Of a DNA stretch of 64,000 bases, positions 52,693 to 59,759 are shown in pieces. The stretch is taken from the NCBI GenBank assembly GCA_050943535.1, contig JBMNPJ010000005.1, positions 124,001 through 188,000 on the forward strand. Reading direction: 5' to 3'. Within the stretch, counting starts at the first letter, position 1, and every line of letters starts with the position of its first letter. The position numbers and the translations under genes were made by a program. The notes below the pieces were generated by a model, which worked only from the letters and a program-made list of their open reading frames with translations, made no database searches and was not told the origin of the DNA. The DNA comes from Massiliimalia sp050943535. Lineage in GTDB: Bacteria; Bacillota; Clostridia; Oscillospirales; Ruminococcaceae.

Positions 52693-54027
52693 ATGCCTGG
52701 TTCAAATAAAGTTCATACGGTATCGAATGGAAAATTTACCAATCAGCTGGGATTTATTCTGGCTTCGGTTGGATCTGCGATTGGGATGGGAAATATCTGG
52801 ATGTTCCCTTATCGCGCAGGGCAATATGGAGGAGCGGCTTTTTTAATCCCATATTTTATTTTTGTAGCGCTGTTTGGGATTGTAGGCCTGTCTGGAGAAT
52901 TTGCGCTGGGACGGTTGACAGGAACAGGTCCTATCGGTTCTTATGATTACGCCATGAAATCCAGAGGAAAAAAGGGCGGTTCTATTTTAGGGGCTTTGCC
53001 TTTGTTTGGATCTTTGGGAATTTCCATTGGCTATGCGATTATTGTGGGATGGGTATTAAGAAGTTTGTTCGGTTCTTTGACTGGAGAAATGTTTAAACAG
53101 GAATCCAGCGAGTATTTTGCTCAGGTGACAGGCGCATTTGGAAGTATTCCGTGGCACTTTGCGGTAATTGCTATGACAGTGATTATTCTGCTGGCTGGGG
53201 CGGCAAAGAGCATTGAAAAAGTCAGCAAATTTATGATGCCGGCTTTCTTTATTTTGTTTTTGATCATTGCTGTTCGAGTAGCGTTTTTAAACGGCGCTTC
53301 AGAAGGATACCGGTACTTGATGATCCCGCGTTGGGAATATCTGTTAAAACCCATTACCTGGGTTATGGCTATGGGACAGGCCTTTTTCTCACTGTCCATT
53401 ACCGGTTCCGGTATGATTATTTATGGAAGCTATTTAAAGAAAAATGAAAATATTGTCCGTTCTGCAGGTGTGACCGCAGCACTGGATACCTGTGCAGCTT
53501 TGGTGGCTGGATTTGCAATTATTCCGGCAGTATTTGCGTTTGGACTGGATCCGGCTTCCGGACCTCCGCTGATGTTTATTACTCTGCCAAAAGTATTCAG
53601 TGCAATGCCTATGGGACGTTTCTTTGCAGTTTTATTCTTTGTTTCTGTGCTGTTTGCCGGGGTTACTTCTTTGATGAACATGTTTGAAGTATGCGCAGAA
53701 GCAGCTCAGCAAAAATTGAAACTCGGCCGTGTTCCGGCAGTTTTGCTGGTGGGAGCCGCCGCATTTATTGTAGGTTTGTTTATTGAGTATGAACCATACA
53801 TGGGACAGTGGATGGACGTGATTACCATTTATGTTGTTCCGATTGGAGCGGTTTTGGGCGCCATTATGATTTTCTGGGTATTAGGTACCAAGAAAATTGA
53901 TGAAGAACTGAATCAGGGACGGACAAAACCGATTGGAAAAGTATTTCACTTTATGGGGAAATATGTATACGTGTTCATGGCGGTTTTAGTGGTGGTTCTG
54001 GGAATCGCATTGGGCGGTATTGGATAA
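52693..54027 (+). CDS. Neurotransmitter:sodium symporter family transporter
   Basis: A 444-residue NSS (SNF) transporter with eleven or twelve predicted helices. Helix 1 shows FILASVGSAIGMGNIWMFPY (GNIWRFPY in most members), with the sodium-site residues around SAIGMGN. Helix 6 carries SLSITGSGMIIYGSY. Bacterial relatives such as LeuT, MhsT and TnaT move hydrophobic or aromatic amino acids with sodium; the substrate is not readable here. Eleven-helix bacterial NSS are about this length. ATG 52693 lies behind AAGGAGGAAGG. Own promoter and terminator. Confidence 0.93.
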   Translation: MPGSNKVHTVSNGKFTNQLGFILASVGSAIGMGNIWMFPYRAGQYGGAAFLIPYFIFVALFGIVGLSGEFALGRLTGTGPIGSYDYAMKSRGKKGGSILGALPLFGSLGISIGYAIIVGWVLRSLFGSLTGEMFKQESSEYFAQVTGAFGSIPWHFAVIAMTVIILLAGAAKSIEKVSKFMMPAFFILFLIIAVRVAFLNGASEGYRYLMIPRWEYLLKPITWVMAMGQAFFSLSITGSGMIIYGSYLKKNENIVRSAGVTAALDTCAALVAGFAIIPAVFAFGLDPASGPPLMFITLPKVFSAMPMGRFFAVLFFVSVLFAGVTSLMNMFEVCAEAAQQKLKLGRVPAVLLVGAAAFIVGLFIEYEPYMGQWMDVITIYVVPIGAVLGAIMIFWVLGTKKIDEELNQGRTKPIGKVFHFMGKYVYVFMAVLVVVLGIALGGIG

Positions 54028-54048
54028 ACAATGAAAAAGTGATTGTGG

Positions 54049-54088
54049 GAAACATCTTCTTTCTTTGGGAAGGAGATGTTTCTTTTTA
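54049..54088 (+). terminator. Terminator after the NSS gene
   Basis: GAAACATCTTCTTT pairs with GGAAGGAGATGTTTC (54049-54081, imperfect in the middle), followed by TTTTTATT. Confidence 0.75.
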
Positions 54089-54219
54089 TTATATTCTTTA
54101 GAGCAATTGATTCTCTGCTTGACAGAATTACTTCAGCTTAGTATCCTACAAATAGTGATTGTCTGAAAGATTATTTGCAATATGTTTTTTTGTTTAGGAT
54201 GCAATAAAAAATATATTAC

Positions 54220-54239
54220 AAAGTAAACATGACAGACTG
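54220..54239 (+). repeat. Direct repeat, left copy (possible target-site duplication)
   Basis: AAAGTAAACATGACAGACTG. The same 20 bases recur at 54640-54659. It follows a TATATT box at 54212-54217 that may be the remnant of the original promoter. Confidence 0.85.
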
Positions 54240-54639
54240 TAGAAAAAGGTAATGTAAGCTAGCAAATTGCACAAATAAAAGTATCGTTGGATAGTTTTTG
54301 AAATTATCAGCGCCGCAGCGCTTTTCGCAGAACAACCGTTTTGTACAAGTGTGCAAACAACACTTGTGGGTGTAGAGAAAGCCTTCGGCTATCTCCAAGG
54401 GCAGGCCGACGAAATGTGTTTATTTTCACTCAGCTGACAGAGTGCGAACGTAGTGTTAGTGGATGCGGGCACTGCCCGCTGCAGGCGTGGTCAGCGGACA
54501 CTGTCCGCCGTAAGCCTACATGAAAAAATCAAACAATTTGTCTCCGACGGTCTAAGGGACTCACGCCCCTTAGATATCCCAAAAAGACAAAATTTGTGCA
54601 ACTTTTTCTTGCAATATACACTTTATCGACAAGCTATAT
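54240..54639. repeat. Dispersed intergenic repeat, locus C, inserted element
   Basis: About 400 bases without a gene, bounded by 20-bp direct repeats. Near the ends TTGCACAAAT (54267-54276) and ATTTGTGCAA (54592-54601) are inverted, and the similarity extends imperfectly for some 27 bases, as in terminal inverted repeats. The inside carries GCTGACAGAGTGCGAACGTA (54433 onward), GCGGGCACTGCCCGC (54465-54479) and GCGGACACTGTCCGCCGTAA (54494 onward), shared with loci A and B, plus the TCTAAGGG/CCCTTAGA hairpin. There is no transposase, so if mobile it is non-autonomous. Confidence 0.72.
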
Positions 54640-54675
54640 AAAGTAAACATGACAGACTGATGTCATGTTTACTTT
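54640..54675 (+). promoter_or_regulatory. Perfect 15-bp inverted repeat upstream of the WYL regulator (operator)
   Basis: AAAGTAAACATGACA 54640-54654, spacer GACTGA, TGTCATGTTTACTTT 54661-54675. It starts right after a TATATA box (54635-54640) that with TTGCAA 54609-54614 could be a promoter; such a location fits an operator for the regulator encoded at 54711. There is no T run, so it is not a terminator. Confidence 0.7.
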
Positions 54676-54710
54676 GGTATCCTGTTAGTAGGGAGGAAAG
54701 GAGTAAGACA

Positions 54711-55616
54711 ATGAAGATTGACAGGTTGATTGGAATCCTTTGTGTTTTACTGCAGCAGGATCGGGTAACAGCACCTCAATTGTCAGAAAAATTTGAGGTT
54801 TCCCGGCGCACCATTCATCGGGATATTGAAGATTTGTGTAAGGCGGGAATCCCGATTGTGACTGTTCCAGGGCAAAATGGTGGAATCTCCATTATGGAGG
54901 GGTATAAAATTGACAGAACCTTGCTGACTTCTCAGGATATGCAGGCAATTTTGGCAGGGCTTGGCAGCTTGGACAGTGTCAGCGGCACCAATCGGGTTGC
55001 ACAGCTGATGGAAAAACTGTCTGCCGGGGCATCCGCACTGGTGCCAGGCGGACAGAATATTCTGATTGATTTGTCTTCCTGGTACAAAGATGCTTTGGCG
55101 CCTAAAATCGAGCAGATTCGAACAGCGATGGATCTGCATCAAATGCTTTCGTTTCATTATTATGCACCGAAAGGGGAAAGCTGTCGGATGATCGAACCTT
55201 ATTATCTGATTTTTCGCTGGGGCAGCTGGTATGTGTGGGGATACTGCCAAAGCCGTCAGGATTATCGGTTGTTTAAACTGAACCGGATGGAGCATCTTGC
55301 GGCAGGTGAACGTTTTCAGCCTCGCTTTGCTCCTTTTCCGGATTTGAGCAATGAGCGGATTTTTCCCGGCGGGATTCAGGTTAAAGTGTTGTTTGATGCT
55401 GGGTGTAAATGGCGTCTAATCGAGGAATTTGGCAACCAGTGTTTTCAAGAACAGCCGGATGGCAGACTTTTGTTTCATGCTGATTATACGGATGAAGAAA
55501 ATCTAATCTCATGGCTGCTTACCTTTGGAGAAAAAGCAGTTTTACTGGAACCAAAACCTTTGCGGGAGAAACTGGTTTGTTCATTGAAACAAATGATAGC
55601 ACAGTATGAAAAGTAA
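54711..55616 (+). CDS. WYL-domain (YafY-type) transcriptional regulator
   Basis: A 301-residue regulator from ATG 54711 with GGGAGG and AAGGAG upstream. The N-terminal winged helix-turn-helix (1-65) reads RLIGILCVLLQQDRVTAPQL, then VSRRTIHRDIEDL, a DeoR-like recognition helix. The WYL domain (about 135-220) has SFHYYAPKGESCRMIEPYYL and WYVWGYCQSRQDYRLFKLNR, and a C-terminal WCX segment follows. WYL domains bind ligands or nucleic acid. It is probably autoregulated through the adjacent inverted repeat, and cotranscribed with the next two genes. Confidence 0.92.
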   Translation: MKIDRLIGILCVLLQQDRVTAPQLSEKFEVSRRTIHRDIEDLCKAGIPIVTVPGQNGGISIMEGYKIDRTLLTSQDMQAILAGLGSLDSVSGTNRVAQLMEKLSAGASALVPGGQNILIDLSSWYKDALAPKIEQIRTAMDLHQMLSFHYYAPKGESCRMIEPYYLIFRWGSWYVWGYCQSRQDYRLFKLNRMEHLAAGERFQPRFAPFPDLSNERIFPGGIQVKVLFDAGCKWRLIEEFGNQCFQEQPDGRLLFHADYTDEENLISWLLTFGEKAVLLEPKPLREKLVCSLKQMIAQYEK

Positions 55617-55633
55617 AAACAGGAGGAATTAAG

Positions 55634-56275
55634 ATGCGGTATATTTGGCTGGATGATTATTTACTGAATAAGCGGAGTGTCACAAAGGATTTTCAGCCCA
55701 GTTGGAAGTGGATCCGGTATCATATTGGAGGGAAAATGTTTGCGGCAGTATGTCTGGACGACAGCGAGAAACCGTATTATATTAATTTAAAAGTAGACCC
55801 TATGGAAGGAGAATTTCTGCGAAATCAGTACGAAGATATTATCCCTGGATATTATTGCGATAAAAGAAACTGGGTTTCTGTCCATCCAGATGGAAAAGTG
55901 CCGGATGAAGTGCTGAAAGATCTATTGGATCGAGCTTATACACTGATGCTCTATGGGTTCAGTAAAAAGCGGCAGCGAGAAATTTTGGGAATCAGCTGCT
56001 GTGGTACCGAATGCAGTGAATGCAGCTTTTTTCAAAAAGAGTGTGCCGGGTGCAATCAGTCTCAGGGCAAAGTGTTTCATGCGCCAAAGGGAAAAGCCTG
56101 TCCTATTTATGCCTGTTCGGTACAAAAGCACCGGTATGCAACCTGCCAAAACTGTCCGGAACTGCCTTGTGCGGTGTGGAGAGATACCCGTGATCCTCAA
56201 CTGACAGATGAGGAATTTCAAGCTTCCATTGACCAAAGGATTTGTAGATTGAAAGGAGAAAAAGATGGCATTTGA
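55634..56275 (+). CDS. MmcQ/YjbR-like domain fused to a DUF3795 cysteine-rich domain
   Basis: A 213-residue protein. Residues 1-115 follow the MmcQ/YjbR fold (FQPSWKWIRYHIGGKMFAAV, then YINLKVDPMEGEFLRNQY, KRNWVSVHPDGKVPDEVL). Residues 118-205 are cysteine-rich in the DUF3795 manner (CCGTECSECSFFQKECAGC, CPIYACSVQKHRYATCQNC, LPC) and probably bind metal. The fusion of the two is uncommon to my knowledge. The function of either domain is unsettled. It lies 17 bases after the WYL gene and overlaps the next gene by 11 bases. Confidence 0.8.
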   Translation: MRYIWLDDYLLNKRSVTKDFQPSWKWIRYHIGGKMFAAVCLDDSEKPYYINLKVDPMEGEFLRNQYEDIIPGYYCDKRNWVSVHPDGKVPDEVLKDLLDRAYTLMLYGFSKKRQREILGISCCGTECSECSFFQKECAGCNQSQGKVFHAPKGKACPIYACSVQKHRYATCQNCPELPCAVWRDTRDPQLTDEEFQASIDQRICRLKGEKDGI

Positions 56276-56900
56276 TTATAAAAAGGAGTATAAAGAATAT
56301 TATCTTCCGCCCAAACAACCGCAGATCATTTGTATCCCTGCCATGAATTTTATAGCGGTACAGGGAAAAGGGAATCCCAATCACCCCAATGGAAGTTATC
56401 AAGAATCTATTGGGTTATTATATGGAGTTGCCTATACCATTAAAATGAGTAAACTGGGACAGCATAAAATAGAGGGATATTTTGATTATGTAGTACCGCC
56501 GCTGGAGGGATTTTGGTGGCAGGAAGGGATTTGCGGTGTGGATTATGAACACAAGGAAAAATTTGAATGGATTTCACTCATTCGTCTGCCGGAATTTGTA
56601 ACAAAGAAAGAATTTGACTGGGCAGTGAAACAGGCAACAGAGAAAAAACAGCAGGATTTTTCCAAAGTGCAGTTTATGACATATGAGGAAGGGCTTTGTG
56701 TGCAGTGCATGCATCAGGGGCCCTATGATGAGGAACCTGCCACAGTACAGATGATGGCGCAGGTTGCAGCAGAGCAGGGATATATTCCGGATTTTGAAAG
56801 TGGAAGATATCACCATGAAATTTATCTGAGCGATGTGCGCCGCTGTAAACCGGAAAATTTAAAGACAGTAATTCGTCAGCCAATTAAAAAAGCAAAGTAA
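56265..56900 (+). CDS. GyrI-like small-molecule-binding protein
   Basis: A 211-residue stand-alone GyrI/AraC effector-binding (SHV-fold) protein. MAFDYKKEYKEYYLPPKQPQ leads to IICIPAMNFIAVQGKGNPN, YTIKM and the ligand-pocket stretch GFWWQEG and LCVQCMHQGPYDEEPATV. Such proteins are often found with WYL/YafY regulators and may bind or hydrolyse cytotoxic small molecules. Overlap with the preceding gene indicates co-translation. ATG 56265 is behind AAAGGAG. Confidence 0.88.
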   Translation: MAFDYKKEYKEYYLPPKQPQIICIPAMNFIAVQGKGNPNHPNGSYQESIGLLYGVAYTIKMSKLGQHKIEGYFDYVVPPLEGFWWQEGICGVDYEHKEKFEWISLIRLPEFVTKKEFDWAVKQATEKKQQDFSKVQFMTYEEGLCVQCMHQGPYDEEPATVQMMAQVAAEQGYIPDFESGRYHHEIYLSDVRRCKPENLKTVIRQPIKKAK

Positions 56901-57011
56901 TTGTTATAAAAATTCATAAACGATATTTGAAACAGCACGTTTCTTTTTTTCTGTTTTTTAGAGAATTGCGGTAAAAGTGCAGAAATGTTTTTATCTAATA
57001 GTCCTCATATT

Positions 57012-57058
57012 CCGTCGAAAATTCCTGGTGTTGATCAGCAATTTTCGACGGTTATTTA
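57012..57058 (+). terminator. Terminator of the WYL operon
   Basis: CCGTCGAAAATT 57012-57023 with AATTTTCGACGG 57040-57051, perfect 12 bp, then TTATTTATT. The gap 56901-57304 also holds the next promoter; nothing else is recognised. Confidence 0.85.
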
Positions 57059-57145
57059 TTCTAAAAAATAATGAAAATCATTAGAGTTTTGTTTTATTAT
57101 TCTGAAATTTGCATAAAATATCCTTGAATAAACTAGGAAAGATGC

Positions 57146-57174
57146 TTGACTTTATACAAAATACATGATATTAT
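57146..57174 (+). promoter_or_regulatory. Promoter of the GGDEF gene
   Basis: TTGACT 57146-57151, 17-base spacer, TATTAT 57169-57174 with TG at 57166-57167. Downstream TTACTTT and AAAGTAA (about 57212-57233) with a T6 run could be an attenuator in the leader. Confidence 0.65.
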
Positions 57175-57304
57175 TAATAATAAAGCTTAAAAAGATTATG
57201 ATGCGCGGCAGTTACTTTCAAGAATAAAAGTAAGTGATTGTTTTTTATAGGACTACCTTATTCCCCACAGTATTGAACAGTACAGAGTAAAAGGCGGTGT
57301 ACCT

Positions 57305-58807
57305 ATGAAATATTTACTGAACGCTGATATGTTGCAAATGGATTTCCTCGAAAAATCTGTTTATATCAATCGTATTTTTCTTCGTGTCGGAGCTGTTTTT
57401 GCGGTAATTGTAGAATGTTTTAATCTATGTCGGGTGCTGTTTTTTAGTGCTGGATTAACGACGCTGAATAATCGAATATACTTTGGCTTTTATCTTTTCT
57501 ATTTTATCTGCTGCGTAACATTTCTTATTTTGGATTTTAAGGGTGGATTGACGTATAAGGCTAGATATCGGCTTTATATGTTCAGTGGTGTTGTGCTTTT
57601 ACAGTGGCATACCTTGTTTAATGTATATGATATTTATCGTACTGGTGCGGTAGGGCATTTTACAATTATGATGTCCGTTTTTTTCTTTTGCGGAATGCTT
57701 ATTATGAAGCCGGTATATGCCCTGATGAATTTAGGGGTCTGTTATATTATATTTGTGGTATTTTTAAGCACACAGTTTGGCTTAAAAGAAGTGATTCATT
57801 TTTCTTTGATGGTTTTACTGTGTGGGATTGTTTCTTGGGCAAGGTATAATCACATATGTGTTGAAATTTCACAAGCTAAGATGCTCGAGGATGTTCAGCA
57901 GGAACTGACCAATACCCAAAGAGATTTTCGTTTGACCATAGAGCAGTATGAGTTAATTCGGGAAAAAGGCAGCTATGTTACTTTTGAGTGGGATATTGAG
58001 GATGATTGGATTCGTCTTTCAAAAGAATGGGAAGACTATTTTGATCAGCCGAGAGATATTTCAAATTTCAGCCAATACATAAAAAGCTTAAAGCTGTTGC
58101 CTTGGGATCAAAAAGAATTGCTGATCAGTTGTATGGAAGATGTAAAAAAAGGTGTAGCTTATCAGGAACATGAACTGCTTTTGCCTTTAAAGTCAGGGGA
58201 TACCGGATGGTTTGAACTGCGTGTGATCACGCAGAAAAATGATCAGGATGAACCTGTTTTTGGAATTGGCATGTTGTCTGATATTACAGAAAGAAAAGAA
58301 AAAATTAATCAGCTGGAAAAAGAAATACAAATGGATCTGTTTACCGGGCTGCTGAATAAAGCGGCAATTGAACGCTATGGGGCTCGAAAGTTAGCAGAAC
58401 TTCAAAAGGATGAATTTTTAGCCATATTGATTATTGACTTGGATGATTTTAAAAATATCAATGATGGTTATGGACATCCTGTAGGAGATTATGTTTTAAA
58501 ACAAGTAGCCGGAATTATGCGTGCGAAGGCTCCTGTTGGGGCAAGGGTTGGACGCATTGGCGGGGATGAATTTATGGCCTTGCTGGTGACTAAAGATTTG
58601 TCCGTTTTTCAGGAGTATGCTCATCAATTAATACGGGAAGTTCCCAAAATCCGATGGAATGAACAAGATATCGGAGTTTGGTGCAGCATGGGGTTGGCAG
58701 CTGCAGATTCAAGTCAATGGACCTATTTTCAATTATATCAAAAAGCAGATGATGCTTTATATGAGGCAAAGCGATTGGGAAAAAATCGGTTGATTTGTGA
58801 TTTATAG
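57305..58807 (+). CDS. Membrane diguanylate cyclase (PAS-GGDEF)
   Basis: A 500-residue protein. About six hydrophobic helices (residues 20-180) form a membrane sensor. Residues about 215-330 are a PAS-like domain (YVTFEWDIEDDWIRLSKEWE, ending GMLSDITERKEK), joined by a helical linker to the GGDEF domain with the intact signature GGDEF at 419-423 (RIGGDEFMALL). DLDDFKNINDGYGHPVGDYV is the typical metal and base region. The inhibitory RxxD motif is not seen at its usual place, so product feedback may be absent. It probably makes c-di-GMP. The next element is a c-di-GMP riboswitch, so it is a likely local signal source. Confidence 0.93.
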   Translation: MKYLLNADMLQMDFLEKSVYINRIFLRVGAVFAVIVECFNLCRVLFFSAGLTTLNNRIYFGFYLFYFICCVTFLILDFKGGLTYKARYRLYMFSGVVLLQWHTLFNVYDIYRTGAVGHFTIMMSVFFFCGMLIMKPVYALMNLGVCYIIFVVFLSTQFGLKEVIHFSLMVLLCGIVSWARYNHICVEISQAKMLEDVQQELTNTQRDFRLTIEQYELIREKGSYVTFEWDIEDDWIRLSKEWEDYFDQPRDISNFSQYIKSLKLLPWDQKELLISCMEDVKKGVAYQEHELLLPLKSGDTGWFELRVITQKNDQDEPVFGIGMLSDITERKEKINQLEKEIQMDLFTGLLNKAAIERYGARKLAELQKDEFLAILIIDLDDFKNINDGYGHPVGDYVLKQVAGIMRAKAPVGARVGRIGGDEFMALLVTKDLSVFQEYAHQLIREVPKIRWNEQDIGVWCSMGLAAADSSQWTYFQLYQKADDALYEAKRLGKNRLICDL

Positions 58808-58867
58808 AACATTTTATCTGAAATGGATTTACTAAACCGCCAGATGATGTGATTCTTCTATATTAGA

Positions 58868-58956
58868 AAAAATAATATTGGCAAAGCCGCTGAAAAACGG
58901 TGACGCAAAGCTTATGAGTCTACGGCAAACAATTGCTACGATCGTCAGGCTGCAAA
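58868..58956 (+). promoter_or_regulatory. c-di-GMP-I (GEMM-I) riboswitch aptamer
   Basis: The conserved core is visible: GGCAAAGCC at 58880, a P2 hairpin with GAAA-type loop (CTGAAAAACGG), GGTGACGCAAAGC at 58899, then a P3 arm (ATGAGTCTACGG ... GCTACGATCGTCAGGCTGC). GACGCAAAGC followed by GTCTA ... CTACGAT.GTCAGG is characteristic of clostridial GEMM-I aptamers. A terminator whose 5' arm overlaps the aptamer's last bases follows, then a five-gene polysaccharide-type operon. Confidence 0.92.
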
Positions 58957-58998
58957 AAACTTTGGAGTTTTTATAACAAAGTTTTTTGCAGCTTTTTT
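58949..58998 (+). terminator. Riboswitch expression-platform terminator
   Basis: GCTGCAAAAAACTTT 58949-58963 pairs perfectly with AAAGTTTTTTGCAGC 58978-58992, followed by six T. Its 5' arm shares GCTGC with the 3' end of the aptamer, so ligand binding should compete with the terminator (predicted ON switch). Confidence 0.88.
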
Positions 58999-59013
58999 GT
59001 TGGAGGTATTAGC

Positions 59014-59709
59014 TTGAACGAAGTATATCGGCAGGAAAAAAAGTATTTTATGACACTGTTTGATATGAAAAAACTTTCTGGAAAATTGGATTCCATTATG
59101 CTTCAGGATTCACATAATGGGGCAGAGGGATATCGTATTCGCTCATTGTATTTTGACACAATTAATGAAAAGGACTATGGGGAGAAAATTGATGGGTTGG
59201 AACTTAGGCGGAAAATTCGCTTGCGGATTTATGATCCCAATGGGGATTTTGCCATGCTGGAGATGAAGCAAAAACAGGGCAGCTATCAAAAAAAGCGGTC
59301 TTTGCGCTTGGAAAGAGAAGATGCTGTGGAATTGTCTAAAGGCAGATATGACAGTCTTCTCAAGTACAGCAACCCTTTTGCAGCGGAATGCTATGGATTA
59401 ATGTGTATGCAGTGTTATCGCCCTAAAACCATTGTAGAATACAAACGAAAAGCATATATTGCAAAGGAAAATAAAATTCGGATTACATTTGATCACGAAA
59501 TTCGCGCCACAGAAACAACATTGGATTTGTTCTCTCCCACATTAAATTTATATCCAGTTTTGGATTCTTTTAATGGGATTTTGGAAGTGAAATATGATGG
59601 GTTTCTTTTAAGCTATATAAAAGATGCAGTAAATGAAGCAAACCGGTCTGAATTGTCAGTCAGCAAGTATTGCTTGGCAAGGAGTGCCAGTTTGAAATTT
59701 AATCTTTGA
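59014..59709 (+). CDS. VTC-domain (polyphosphate polymerase-like) protein
   Basis: A 231-residue protein starting at TTG 59014 after TTGGAGGT; earlier in-frame codons overlap the terminator. It has the VTC/CYTH-type tunnel fold pattern: YRQEKKYFM at the start, YRIRSLYFDT, LRRKIRLRIYD, LEMKQKQGSYQKKRSLRL, VEYKRKAY, IRITFDHEIRA and ILEVKYDGFL, with the basic residues K/R lining the tunnel. In clostridial exopolysaccharide clusters such proteins accompany DUF4956 and CotH genes. Whether it makes polyphosphate or has a structural role is not known. Confidence 0.88.
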   Translation: MNEVYRQEKKYFMTLFDMKKLSGKLDSIMLQDSHNGAEGYRIRSLYFDTINEKDYGEKIDGLELRRKIRLRIYDPNGDFAMLEMKQKQGSYQKKRSLRLEREDAVELSKGRYDSLLKYSNPFAAECYGLMCMQCYRPKTIVEYKRKAYIAKENKIRITFDHEIRATETTLDLFSPTLNLYPVLDSFNGILEVKYDGFLLSYIKDAVNEANRSELSVSKYCLARSASLKFNL

Positions 59710-59759
59710 TGTGTGTGATATATATTTGAAACAATGCATACTGCAAGAAAGGAATATAC

